Shown piece after piece: positions 19,381 through 30,500 of a stretch of DNA of 64,000 bases. Location: assembly GCA_027924585.1 (NCBI GenBank), contig BSBM01001719.1, forward strand, positions 33,306,001 through 33,370,000. The letters run 5' to 3'. The translations under genes were made by a program, and so were the position numbers. The notes under the pieces are model-generated. The model did no database searches, had not been told where the DNA came from, and saw only the letters and a list, made by a program, of their open reading frames with translations. Positions within the stretch are counted from its first letter, which is position 1, and each line of letters starts with the position of its first letter. This stretch comes from Larix kaempferi. Lineage: Eukaryota; Streptophyta; Pinopsida; Pinales; Pinaceae.

Positions 19381-21259
19381 CTTTTATGTTGAAGTGGTTT
19401 GCTATTGTGATAGAGAATTATTGATTTGTTGCTCGATTGTAACTTTATTTTGTGATCCTTCTATGATGATGGCCTTTTATTTTTCCCGTGTCGGTGATGT
19501 CTTCTTTGGCCAACGAGGTTGTAAGAAACTTCTCATTCCTTGCTTGTTAACGGGTCAAATTTCTTTTGGAATTTTGCTGGTACACTAGTACCTGCTCGAA
19601 AACTTGTTCAAGCTTTTCTTTTAATCGATGTCCATCAAAATATGGTTTTTCTTCTTCCTGTATTAAAGCATCTAGTTTTTCCTCAATTGACTGACTTGAA
19701 GAATCATCAATTTGTTCTTGAGGCCAACTAGTCATTGGAACAATGGCTAGTTTTTGTTTTGAAGTCATATATTCCAGGCAAAATGTAGTTATATATAGAG
19801 AGGATTCATACTGATCCTCATTGCCAAGGTATTTTTTAAGGATTCTAATATTATACTTAAGTATAGTATTTTAGGCGATTATTTTGGATTGAAAAAAACA
19901 TATATATAGATAGTATGGCAAATATCAAATATGAAACATACAATTTACTAATAAAATTTGTAAATTTTGGCAAAAATTATGATAAAAAAACATATTTTAT
20001 GTATATATAGGCGATATTAGAGACTAAAAATGACCAAATAGTGAATTTATTTTTTGAAAAAAATCCCGAAAAATAGCCAATTAGCGAAATTTTGCCCCTA
20101 AAAATTCCTCAATTTCTCCATCTACTAGTGGAGTAGGTAGATTAGATTGAACACACTTCACCATAGTGAGTACTGTAATGCTTATGTTGGTTTATCGAGT
20201 GAGATCAACAAATATTGCATTGACTGATGGGTAATAGTCTAAGTATTCAATCTCTCCAGTTTGTCCTTGCATACACCATACTCTAGTATGGTCTAGCCCC
20301 AACTAGATATGGGAAGTCTGTTGTAATCTACATTGAACGTGTTGCGGAACTAGCAAATAGTTGCAGGCATTCTTAACAACTTGGAACCAATTTTCAAGCA
20401 GGATCTTGGGTCTGGTCAAACCAGTTGGTGCACCCTTTAGAGTAAAGATCTTAGAATTCCACATGGAGGGTGGCTTTGTATTGGTAAATTCTACCTCATC
20501 GACAAGGGGGATCTTAATCATTGCAATACAGATAAGAAGGGAAGGAATTCAAATTGCATGTCCAGATACCTGACATTTTTCATGGTTTATATTGACAATG
20601 TTAGCAACATGGTCAATCCAATTGAATATTTTCCCTTTCATTGCAACTTGCTTGACGACCATGAGCATTTACAACTTGATGTCGAATAGTAGACCATAGC
20701 TGGTGAGACAAAGGGATACTATAATAAAGTCCATTTGATAACTAGATGTACAACTTATATGATACTGATCCCTTTTCAATTATTCCCCTTTGTTGACCTT
20801 GTGAATTATTTGACTATATCTAGGGGATTAGTTGTTGTGGGAACTAGCTCTCCCTTGGTGGGTAGGCCGGTGGTGTGACTGATTAAGGAATCATTCATTT
20901 CAATGGCCTCATCTAACTAGATTTTTTCCATCATTGTATATAATTACAATGAACTTGGTATCTAACTCCTTTAGGTTCCCTAGGTTGGCGATTTGTGGTG
21001 CATTAAGGTAATGGAATATTTTGGCGATAGGAATCAGGTTAACGTCGAGTCCCCACTTTCCATATCTGATTTCCCATGTCTTGAATTCCATCCTTTTCTT
21101 ATTCCATTTGTATTTGTCGGCTTTCACTTTATCAATTATATTCAGTCGTGCTTGTAATGGTGTCATGTATATCTCTTCTTGTTGATCTTTGGTTATTGTT
21201 TCAACGACCCCTGTCTTAGTTTTTGGTTTAGGTTGGGAACCACTCCTCTTGGGTTCCAT
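19381..21259 (-). pseudogene. 5' part of extra coding region of Gypsy element (unknown protein)
   Basis: A minus-strand open frame starts MEPKRSGSQPKPKTKTGV at 21259 and runs to 20909 (PLQARLNIIDKVKADKYKW, RYGKWGLDVNLIPIAKIF, LKELDTKFIVIIYNDG). After stops, further coding-like pieces follow: PPSMWNSKIFTLKGAPTGL, ENWFQVVKNACNYLLVPQHV and GEIEYLDYYPSVNAIFVDL (20521-20200). MTSKQKLAIVPMTSWPQEQ and a Glu/Lys-rich helical stretch lie at 19768-19550. I do not recognise a family. It begins about 0.8 kb after the integrase C-terminus of the same strand and continues at 12127-12025 and 6785-5483. The total coding-like span is near 3.4 kb. An AT-rich, non-coding stretch at about 19790-20100 interrupts it. 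Confidence 0.5.
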
Positions 21260-22079
21260 TTCAATGAATGGGTCATATGGATTTCTTAGCTCTAATTGTG
21301 AATTGGCTATAATAGAGATCGACTACACCCATTCTAGCTCTTGACAAAAAACTTTGCCAAAAATACTCAAGCGATGGAGAATTTATAGGCACATGATTTC
21401 GAGGATAGTTAATGCGAGTATGTAACTGCAGTATTTTTTCTCCTTGAGCATAACAACTATTTCACACACTTGAAGAAACTTCCAAAGAAATTTTTTCTTG
21501 TGGTCCCATAGTTGTGCGGTCGTTTTGGTAAGTCGACAAACATACGAACTTGGTCTTCTTCTGGTTGAGATCGACTTTTCAGTCGATAGAATTGGTCGTC
21601 GGACAAACAAGCTTGGTCTTATTTCCACCAAAATTAGGGGTTAGTCGATTTCTTCTGTGATAATGTGTGCTCATGATTGGAAAGATCTATTCAGTGCTTA
21701 ATCAATTGTCATCATGTTTGGGTTCTCTCTCCTGCCAAACAAACATTTATTAGCTTCTTTATATACTTAATCTATCAAGTGTATTGACAAGTTAGTTGAA
21801 TAATTACCTATTAGCTTAATTAGTGAAACTCTTAATTAAAATAATTAACATAATCAAACCCATAAGAACAATGGTTGACTAGTGGTGATATAGACACTAA
21901 CTAATAGGAGTGATTCTTATGCATGATATCATTTGAGTCAAGAACCATGGACAACTTTAGTGAACAATCGACCTTGCAGTGTTTTCAATCTATTTGTTCC
22001 ACTTTAATTCAATTCTTTGATGACATATGGCTAGCCATGTAGTTTCTAATTTCCTTGGTTTTCCTTTTATTTTATTGTC
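21260..22079. other. Spacer between Gypsy integrase and extra coding region
   Basis: No convincing coding frame. Short frames on the minus strand (21383-21631) look Arg/Ser-rich but have no motif. An AT-rich block at 21770-21860 is unassigned. Confidence 0.3.
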
Positions 22080-23271
22080 TTATAGTAGAACTACATCTCC
22101 AACTGAGATGTTCTTAGTTTTAATGTTTTTGTCATGCAATGTTTTTGGATGTTGTTTTTGAACTTCTTGATGGTGTATAGCAATCAATCTCTTTTCTTCT
22201 AGCTTTTGTAATTTAAATAACCTGTCCCAAGTAGCTTGTATGACATTTAAATGTAATACTTGTGCAATTACTAGATCTTGACATTTAAAATGCAGGGGAA
22301 CGACCACTTCTTGACCATAGAATAGTTTAAATGGTGTTTGTCATGTCAATATTTTGTAAGATGTCCTATAGGCCCAAAGAATGGCTGAAATTTTATCATC
22401 GCAATCGTCTTTGTGAATATTGCATATTTTTGTTAATTCCTTGGTAAGCGTTTTGTTGAAAGACTATATAGCACCATTCGACTATGGATGGTATGTTGAG
22501 TTCTTATTATGATCTATCAAGAATTATTTTAGGAGGATTGTTATGGTTTTGTTGATAAAATGTGTTCCTCTATCTTTGATTAAGGTGAGTGGGTATCCAA
22601 ACCTTGTAATTATGTTTTCATAGATGAATTTTGTTGTGACTTCACTAGTATAGTACTCAACTAGTTTGGATTCTTCCCATTTAGTTACATATTCAACTGT
22701 GATGATGATGTATCTTACTCATGTCCTTCAACTGGGTGTTAAGAATGGTACGATGAATTTGATTTCCCAAATTTCAAATGTGAGACTTGTATTAACCAAT
22801 ATTAATGGCATTTCATTTTGTCTTAATGGTCGACCCATTATCTGGCATTTTTTGTACTTAGTGATGAAATTTTAACAGTCTTTGTTAAGTGTCGGCCACC
22901 ATAGTCCGGCTTGGAGAATCTTTTTAATATCTGTGTCAATGTGGAAATGTCCTCCGGTTGTCCTGGAATGTGCTTCATCAATAATCGACTCTCTTTCATG
23001 GTCGAGCATGTATTGACGTAGGATGTCATCTTGTTCTAGCTTATATAGGAATCCACCAATTAATGTATATATGGAAACTTTCATGGCTAAGATTTTCCTT
23101 TTTTCTCAGATGTTCCATCTAGGGCTTGTCAATCTTGCAAGAATTAAACCATGTTAGCTAATTTTTTAGGTATTGCTTCGACTTTGAGGAGTTCTGCATC
23201 GGGTAGGTCATCATTTATTCCTATGGGGTCCTCTCCTATTTATATCCTGCATAGGTGGTCTAGTCCTATAA
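22080..23271 (-). pseudogene. Gypsy integrase (decayed)
   Basis: On the minus strand a post-RNase H linker (INDDLPDAELLKVEAI at about 23210-23160) leads to a zinc-binding H2C2 region: LYKLEQDDILRQYMLDHERE, SRTTGGHFHIDTDIKKI, LWWPTLNKDC, KYKKCQIMG. The core follows in pieces: KFIVPF, IIVTVEYVTKW-like, KDRGTHFINKT and WAYRTSYK. The C-terminal GDVVLLYDNK block lies near 22080. The first catalytic Asp is lost (Lys in its place) and the Glu region reads SNGAI then a stop, while the second Asp remains. Integrase would insert element DNA. It is plainly dead. The family resembles plant Gypsy pol with VGP.HL.RI before integrase. Confidence 0.8.
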
Positions 23272-23276
23272 TACCC

Positions 23277-24685
23277 CCAATTTTGACTTGGAATGTATTT
23301 AATCAAAATTATGTAAATGATGTAAATATGCTAGTATGGATTCCTAGTGCAGATCTCAAGGCCAAGGCCTGACTAGTGAATGGCTAGGCATGTATGATGT
23401 AAATATTCCTATTTGGATTATCATGCCAATTCGAAATATATGTAAATATTATGTTGGAAATAATAAAATGGTCCAAGATGGTTGTGAAGATCACTAGAGG
23501 GGCTATGATTCCACTAGAGGGGAAGAGGAAAGGGGGGCCTATGGAAAACTAAATCCTTTGCTTCCAAGTGTCAACCTTAGAACTCATCTAATTGTTTCCA
23601 TATTCTTTAAATGAGCTAACTAATTCCTTTTGAATATTAAACCCAATCATTGAATGAATGTGTGAGGTTGGTGGGAAAAGTCACTTGATTTAGTTATTGA
23701 GGCATGGGGATGAATGCACTTTTGTGACAGCTATGTCAGCTGTCAGAAGTCCTTTTCTTCTATAGTAAGAAGCTATGTCAGTTTTATTTTCACCATTATC
23801 TCATATCCCTTGGATATAACACTCGTTCTATCATTCTCGCATGCATATTTAAACACTATGTAGAGATTCCTATTATAGTTTATGACCATTACCAAACTAT
23901 GCTTAACCCATAAATTGGAATTTATAAACAGAGTTGCATATTTGAAGGGAGAAATAGATGGATATATGTGAGCATATAGATTGAGCAAGTTAGGAACCCA
24001 TAACAATTTAGTTTTGGTACTCGCAGATGCTTGAGAAGCCATAATTTATGCTACAGGAGGTTCTCCAATAGCATAAATCTGATTGGACTCTTATTGCACA
24101 CACTAGTAAGCACTGTAAGGGTTGGATTTCCTGAGGGAATTGTAGATCGGTGAAAGGGAATGCCTTCCTTGCGTTGTGTGGGGTAGTTGGAAGGAGTTCC
24201 ATGGTTGTGATGACTGAGTGAGATCTTTGTATAACTATGTATGAGCTTTTGGATAAGCATAGAGAACAAAACGGGTTGTGGGTTGAGTGAGAGAAGCCCG
24301 TAGGTGTTTCCTTCTCCCTGGTGGCCTCATAGCCTAGCTTGGGGGTGGCCTCTTATCAGAAATAGTATATGCTATAAAAAGTGCCTACATTTGGGTTGAA
24401 AATCACTCTTATACACAATTGCTTGGATATTCTTTGTTAAATATAAGTATTCTCTTTATATCTAATTTGCAATGATTTTATTATTATGCATGTGATAATT
24501 ATGCTTGTAAATGCGTGTGTTGTGTTTGTGGATGAAGTTTATTTCCACTGTGTATTTTTATTATGCATCTACACACGTATGTAAAATTTTATAATTTCCT
24601 AATATGGTTGTGGGGTGAAATTTAGAAGCCTAAATTTAGTTAATGTCCCCCCTCGTTGGTCAGATTGAGTGAAGGGGACATTACA
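23277..24685 (-). mobile_element. Solo LTR (1.4 kb) inside Gypsy pol
   Basis: On the minus strand it begins TGTAATGTCCCC at 24685 and ends GGGGGTATTATA at 23277, giving inverted ends. The flanks AGTCC (23272-23276) and GGTCC (24686-24690) look like a 5-bp target duplication with one change. It splits the Gypsy sequence exactly between the RNase H tail (ends VGP) and the linker (begins GLDHL). No internal coding, primer site or second LTR is present, so it is an LTR left by recombination. Its interior has no credible gene. Confidence 0.72.
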
Positions 24686-25303
24686 GGTCCGACATTAGTG
24701 AAATTTCTAGGATGGAAAATGATTTTAAATTCAAATTCCTGGAATAATAACAACCATCGACATATTCTTCCTTGGTGCAAAGGTTTGATGACTAGGTATT
24801 TTAGGGCTTGATGATCTGCAAGGAAAACAAAAGGATTAGCTAATAAATAATGATGAAATTTTTGCAAAGCGAAGATCATGCCAAGTCTTTCTCATTTCAT
24901 GGTTGAGTAATTTCATTCGACTTTATTCAACTTCTGACTGGCATAGGCATTTGGGTAATTGATCCAGTCGTTGGTTGGTTGCGTTAGTATTGCATTGATT
25001 ACAATGGCTGACACGTCGATGTGTGCATGAAATTCCTTGGACCAGTTGGGAAAGCGTAATATGGGTGCTTCAACCAACTTTATTTTTAATAACTTAAAGG
25101 ACTCTATGCATTCTCGTCTCCATTTGAATTCAACATTTGTTCTAAGTAGTTCGTCCAAGTGGAATGCAATTTCTGAATAATGTTGGATGAATTTTCGAAA
25201 ATACCCTTTATGTCCTTGGAATATCCTAACTTGTTTTGGGTTTACAAGGGGTTTTAAGTCAATGATAGCTTTTACTTTGGCCAGGTTAGCTTTGATTCCT
25301 TTC
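24640..25303 (-). pseudogene. Gypsy reverse transcriptase end and RNase H
   Basis: The minus frame from about 25303 reads KKGIKANLAKVKAIIDLKPL, VRIFQGHKGYFRKFIQHYSE and FKWRRECIESFKLLK, the region after the RT palm. It continues as HAHIDVSAIVINAIL (start of RNase H, first Asp kept) and ALQKFHHYLLANPFVFLADHQALKYLV (catalytic ADHQAL), then RWLLLFQEFEFKI. A frame break lies near 24880-24912. The last codons before 24685 belong to the inserted solo LTR. The RT palm itself and everything upstream are cut off at about 25304 by a CACTA-like end. Confidence 0.82.
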
Positions 25304-25560
25304 TTACAAACACTAGTAGAATTTGGAAAATAAATGACTACGTGACAAACCAAGTTAGTCATGGCAATGTTTTTAAGCTAAATACTACTAAATTTGAGCA
25401 ACATAAATAAAAATAACTAATTTAGTTATGGGATAAAAATACAACTAAATAATAAGTAGCACAACTAAAAACGATTAAAAAAATGACTAATTTAGTTTTT
25501 TAATTTAAAATTATATCATGTTATTTGCAAATTAGGTGAAATGTCCAAAAGCAATCGACA
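25304..25560 (+). mobile_element. CACTA-type transposon terminus (one end)
   Basis: CACTAGTAGAATTTGG starts at about 25309 exactly where Gypsy RT similarity stops. It is followed by repeated sub-terminal motifs in both orientations (aactaatttagttatg, gactaatttagtttt, aagttagtcatgg, ctaaaaacgatt). CACTA DNA transposons begin with CACTA and carry such short sub-terminal repeats. I could not find the opposite end or a transposase, so the extent is unknown. Confidence 0.5.
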
Positions 25561-25741
25561 ATATTGAAATAGAAGGAACATTATTCACACTCAATCAATG
25601 CCATCGGAATACCCCAGCCAAGAACAATGTAGATGGAGAATGGTACAATATCACAACCCTAATTCGATCCCTACAACCCTAATTCGATCCCTACTACACT
25701 AAAATATCTTTTGTGATTAATGTGTTACTCAAGGGTCTGCA
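25561..25741. other. Unassigned, with a short tandem phrase
   Basis: Contains ccctaattcgatccctac twice in tandem (about 25656-25693). Nothing else recognised. Confidence 0.3.
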
Positions 25742-26044
25742 TTGAAACATGCATCCCTTAGAAATCCATCCAGTGCACCAAGCAGAGGATGGAAAAATAG
25801 TCGTGGTTGGAATCTTTATAAGTTTTGCAAGGCCGACACTTTCCTTCCAGAGGTATATTTATATATCAAATCTTCTTTTGCATTGTACATATATTTAGAT
25901 TATGAAGCGATGATATTATGCTTATTATTTTTACAGTTAATGGATGAAATCATGGCCATTGCGGATATTGAACCAGAGGAGGAAGTTATGGGCATGGTGA
26001 GCAGACCCTGTATTAAAATCAAGATCAGCAGGGAAGCCCTTTAG
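25742..26044 (+). CDS. Possible fragment of a spliced gene, unknown
   Basis: The frame reads NPSSAPSRGWKNSRGWNLYK FC..., LPE, then an 84-nt stretch that looks like an intron, then LMDEIMAIADIEPEEEVMG and a C-terminus ending KIKISREAL before TAG at 26042. The intron candidate is 25853-25936, with donor GAG/gtatat, T-rich interior and acceptor ttttacag/TT, and it is phase 0. I do not recognise a family, and no upstream exons are evident. It may be the 3' end of a host gene, a captured gene fragment inside the putative CACTA element, or chance. Confidence is low because the composition is ordinary and the frame is short. Confidence 0.25.
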   Translation: MKHASLRNPSSAPSRGWKNSRGWNLYKFCKADTFLPEVYLYIKSSFALYIYLDYEAMILCLLFLQLMDEIMAIADIEPEEEVMGMVSRPCIKIKISREAL

Positions 26045-27139
26045 AAATCTGATCTAAAAATATAAATTTAGCTTCTCAAGGGTAAGGTATATACCACATC
26101 AAATCCTATACCAAATTGTCCCTATCGTCCTGAAAAGATAAAGAAAATCCCAACTTAACTCCACCCATTTCGTTTGGTGAAATGTTTTCATCTTTGTGGG
26201 CTCTGACCATTACAGGTTTGTTGAATTTTTTTCATCTAATGTGGGTAATGATGGTTTTTAATCCATCTGAACATACATTATAGTTATTTTACCCTATTAT
26301 GTGCACATGATAAAATTGAGAAAGGCTCCACCACACAGGGAGTGGAGAGGAGAGGGGTTTTTCAGCTTTTCCACGGGCAAGTTCTTCCCTTTTTCCTAAA
26401 ATTGAAATTTGGACCAAATCACCAAGTTCCATTTTCTACATTGTGAGGGAACTTATCTCATCTCACATTGTGGAGGTTAGAAATCCCTCCCTCCCATTAA
26501 GAAAATAAGTATGGGAAAGAATATGAATCAATCTGATTGAGCAAGTTGGGGTGCATAACTCGTAGTATGCACCAAAAAGAAGCAGGTAAAAAAGAATATT
26601 ATTTGAACAACTCCCACTTTTCGGGTGGGAAACTGACTGGATATCATTTATATCCACCTCAACCATATATGTGAATTGGTCCCATAAAAGAAGCATTACT
26701 TATAGATTTATTTCTCCTTGGGAATGGGTAGGAGGGAGTATAGGATTTAAAACACCTCTATTGGTGATGCACTGTGGGAAATCATGTTGAAAAGTAGTAG
26801 GCTTATTGTGCATAATGGTGCTAGTATAATATGTGCATCGGAGAAAATTCTATTTGTGAACCAAGTTGGTGGTATAGAGGGGGGGTTCTATACGAAGGGA
26901 TTCAAATCCTAGATCGATATCCTTCAAGAGGACCTATAGAATCGACCAATGTATTGGGAAAAAGGATCTACTGGTTGGTTCTAGTATGTGTAATGGAGTC
27001 GATTTGGAATCCATTATTAATTGAACAATGACATTGCCAATGGTTGGCTTCTCTGCAATGTTTTTGGCATCGAGGAAAAAGAGATCAATGAAGAACATGC
27101 TTGATAGGTATGTCATTTTTTTCCATTTTTTTTTAGTGA
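26045..27139. other. Unassigned DNA
   Basis: No domain or repeat is recognised. Short frames on both strands (26463-26696 minus, 26831-27031 plus) have no similarity I know. A phrase with coding flavour at about 27029-27110 (plus; MVGFSAMFLASRKKRSM) is followed by a gtatgt that could be a splice donor, but it cannot be extended. Confidence 0.25.
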
Positions 27140-27365
27140 GTTTTTCAAGGCAGTGATAATGGGAATTGTATCTTGGGGATCCAAGAAGAATACGAGATAG
27201 CAATTCCAATTAATCAAAATGCATGATTTTGTTGTTTGAATGCAACTAATGAATTTTTTATGGTAGTGATAATGGGCATTGTAGCTTGGGGATCCAAGAG
27301 GCATAGGAGATATTCCAATTAATAAAAATGTGTGATTTTTGTTTAAATGTACTTAATGAATTTTT
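27140..27365. repeat. 113-bp tandem duplication
   Basis: Two consecutive diverged copies: agtgataatggg(a/c)attgta.cttggggatccaag occurs at 27152 and 27265. Each copy ends in an aatgaatttttta-like phrase. Confidence 0.75.
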
Positions 27366-27411
27366 ATGTCAGGGTACAACTATTCTTTATTTTTAGCAGC
27401 TTTGTTGTTAT

Positions 27412-28838
27412 CATCCGGATCTTGGGGGCTAAGAATCTGAAGGATTGAATGCCGAGAGAGGAGGAGATTAAGCATGCAAATCTATCATAAAATTAACATG
27501 AAAAACACTAATCTTGCATGAGAATAAGCATGAACAAAAACATATGAATTGAATAGGAGGTGAGGCTCAAAGAGGAGCCCCACCTCTGAAACTAATTACC
27601 AATAAGTCACTCAGATCTAATTAATCTCACAATGAACAATAGAAAATTGGTTGAGAAACCAAATGAGTAACTTGTTATCATGAGAAGGCTTGCTAGGCCT
27701 TTATATAACATTATTACAATGTGTCTTGAGGCCATACCATGGGCCAAAACCATGTGCTACCAAATACCATGGATATGAGAGGGTGGTCTCTCCATTTAAT
27801 GCTTTTATGATAAATGGGAGAGGGTGGCCTCTCCATTTAATGCTTTTATGGCTTATACATCCGAATTTAGACCATATGCCCCCTAAAATTTGGATCATTC
27901 CTCCCCCCTTAGAAAATGATGGTCCCCACCATTTCATGCTAAAAAGAGACCCATGATTACAATGTGTTAGTTACCAATGAAGAGAAGGGTTTTGTGTGGT
28001 TGACCCATAACCGTGGGTTTTGCGAGGTTGACACATAACCGTGGGTTTTGCAAGGGTGACCCATAACCATGATGGTGATGGAAATGGCAAGCTTGATTCC
28101 AATGAAGAGAAGAGTTTTGTGTGGTTGACTCAGAACCATGGGTTTTGTGTGGTTGACCCATAACCGTGGGTTTTATGTGGTTGACCCATAACCATGGTGG
28201 CAATGCCAAGCTTGTTTCCACTGAAGAGAAGGGTTTTGTGTGGTTAACCCATAACCATGGGTTTTGTGTGGTTGACCCACGACCATGATTACAAAATATA
28301 ACCGTGGGTTTTGTGTGGTTGACCCATAACTATGGGTTTTGTGTGGTTAACCCATAACCATGGGTTTTGTGTGGTTGACCCATAACCATGATTACAATAC
28401 ATAAATGTGGGTTTTGTGTCATATAAGCCATAAAAGCATTAAATGGAGAGGCCACCCTCTCCCATTTATCATAAAAGAATTAAATGGAGAGGCCATCCTC
28501 TCATATCCATGGTATGGCCTCAAGACACATTGTAATAATGTTATATAAAGGCCTAGCAAGCCTTCTCATGATAACACGTTACTCGTTTGGTTTCTCTCCT
28601 ATTTTCTATTGTTCATTGTGAGATTAATTAGATCTGGGTGACTTATTGGTAATTAATTTCAGAGGTGGGGCTCCTCTTTGAGCCTCACCTCCTATTCACT
28701 TCATATGTTTTTTTTCATGCTTATTCTCATGCAAGATTACTGTTTTTCATGTTAATTTTATGATAGATTTGCATGCTTAATCTCCTGCTCTCTCGGCATT
28801 CAAGCCTTCCGGTTCTCAGCCCCCAAGATCCGAATCAT
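27412..28838. mobile_element. Fold-back element with about 430-bp inverted arms
   Basis: Left arm 27412-27857 and right arm 28422-28838 are inverted copies. Examples are ggatcttggggg near both ends, the gaatgccgagagag block, aggtgaggctcaaagaggag, and ggagagggtggcctctcc near the centre. The left arm has a small extra segment near 27735-27765. GTTAT occurs at both outer edges (27407-27411 and 28839-28843), a possible target duplication. The 564-bp centre is a 28-bp minisatellite. No transposase is present. This fits a non-autonomous fold-back or large MITE-type DNA element. Confidence 0.75.
27985..28420. repeat. 28-bp minisatellite in the fold-back loop
   Basis: Units of ccataacc(g/a)tgggttttgtgtggttga-type recur at a 28-bp period (cataa at 28006 and 28034). 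Higher-order blocks starting ccaatgaagagaa are inserted between some of them. Most units carry ATAACC and GGTTGACCC. Confidence 0.8.
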
Positions 28839-28920
28839 GTTATGTCAATTAACCCTTAAGAACCATTGCTATTTTTTCCATATATATCTCAAAAAGTCTA
28901 CTTACATGAGAATAGATGAA

Positions 28921-29222
28921 GCATCCCTCTAACTAAACCAAATTTATACTGTAAATCTAGAAACTTACTGTAGCGTAATATTGATCACCGAGTCCACTAT
29001 TGATTTATTAATTGTAGCTTAACAACGTATATAGACTCCTTATTTGGAAAATTCCAAGAAATTCATGAAATGTCATCCTACCCAGACCAAATTTCTACTG
29101 TAAAACTAGAAACCTCATATACTGTAATATGGACAATTGAGTCCATTGTGCTTTGTTAATTGTAGCTTAAGGATGTATATACTCCTTATTTACAATTTCC
29201 TATAAATTCCTGAAATCCATCC
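28921..29222. repeat. 149-bp tandem duplication
   Basis: ccaaattt.tactgtaaa.ctagaaac occurs at 28938 and 29087. Both copies are followed by gagtcca, ttaattgtagctta and ctccttattt. A third partial start (tcctaccca) is seen at about 29218. Confidence 0.75.
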
Positions 29223-30099
29223 TACCCAAATGTATGGGATCCCAACTTCAATTAAATATTTCATGAGATACCATGATATTCAAGCAATTCATTCCATAAA
29301 ATAACAACAGACATTAGCTCAAATATATATGTTTACTCACCACAACAAAACTTGATATTGTAGGAAGGCATAATAATTTCAATATCATTGTTCTAAACAG
29401 TACTGCAACAAAACAAAAAGAATAGTGCTGGGAATATTGCACTAAATATCCTTGCGCAGAATTCAAACTCATGAATAAAATGTCAGAGACATGAAATATA
29501 TTGATATTGTGAACTATGCTAGCGTTTTACTCTAGTTGTTTCTAAATTCAAATGAATGTATATTTAATGCAACTGGCCTATTAGGCTAAACTGAGAATCT
29601 TCTGCAATAATTTAGATAGGAGTAGAGGGACTAATCTTCACCTTGACTATTGATACTACTCTCTCACGACAAGTCAGACTTACTCTTGATTTTGTTCCTA
29701 TGGGGAAACTTGAAGACGACAATGGGTGAAAGGTTTAGTTGGTTTATGTGGATACTGCACCCTATTAAATGGATGAGCTCATGATTATCAAAATATCGTC
29801 GACATTATTGTTTCTTCTATGCCATTGTTCCCTACTAGTATGCTAATGTATTGAACCAACACTAGAGGTGTTTTTAAAGATCTTGTTATATGTTAGTAAC
29901 TAGAAATACGAACATATTTGTCACGGGAAGTTTTCTTCAAGTTCTTGTTCAAGGTGGGTAACTAGAAATTGTTTTTTCTCTAATGTGTTATTGTTGCTTA
30001 CTAGTATGTGGACTCTTGAAGTGTCTAAAATATGTCAAGACAGGATTAATACCATATGAAAAAGAGTTTGAGGAACCCATAATCAACAAAAGTGCCCCA
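29223..30099. other. Unassigned DNA
   Basis: AT-rich, no coding frame of note, no repeat recognised. The part nearest 30099 may be the 3' untranslated tail of the minus-strand LINE relic that follows. Confidence 0.25.
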
Positions 30100-30500
30100 G
30101 GGCCAGCCTAGAAAGTAAACAATAGCAACATCAATATTTTCCACAACAATTAATCAGTCCTCCTCCCGATGATATTCAACTAGAACTGAACCTTTTCTGC
30201 CAAAAACAACCTTCTTTGAAAGATCAATAACAATACAATCAAATTTCCTCTTTTCATGGGTGAAGGAGATGTCATCAAAATTCAAGGTGTGTAGAAGCAG
30301 CCATAACCTAATCCAATAGAGTCCCAATTGTGATAATTAGCATCCTATAAGATCCATTCGCACTCTATAATAGGTTTAAAGTCACGAAACACCTACATCT
30401 TGTAAATACCTTTGTCTAAAGTAAGCTTCAAAATATTGAGGAGAGCATGAATCTTAGCACAATTATTGGTTCCCCTACACAAAGAAATTTTGAATGTATA
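30100..30500 (-). pseudogene. LINE RNase H relic
   Basis: Across frame changes the minus strand reads GTNNCAKIHALLNILKLTLDKGIYKM, VFRDFKPIIEW, ISFTHEKRKFDCIVIDLSKK and VFGRKGSVLVEYHREED. This parallels the C-terminal RNase H of the intact LINE (GTNNYAEIMSLRLLLIFALEQG, IFGDSLIVIDWA, ITFTHVYRERNGMADHLSKE). The active-site Glu (AEI to AKI) and Asp (GDS to RDF) positions are altered and stops intervene. It is an old 3' end of a different LINE copy. Confidence 0.55.

Noticed and set aside
27690-28221. Open frames on both strands of the fold-back element
   Set aside because: They arise from the repeats and inverted arms. The peptides are repetitive (QPHKT-type) and have no domain.
27985-28420. CRISPR-like or telomere-like repeats
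   Set aside because: The 28-bp units are head to tail without spacers, and the core is not the plant telomere repeat. They form the loop of a fold-back element.
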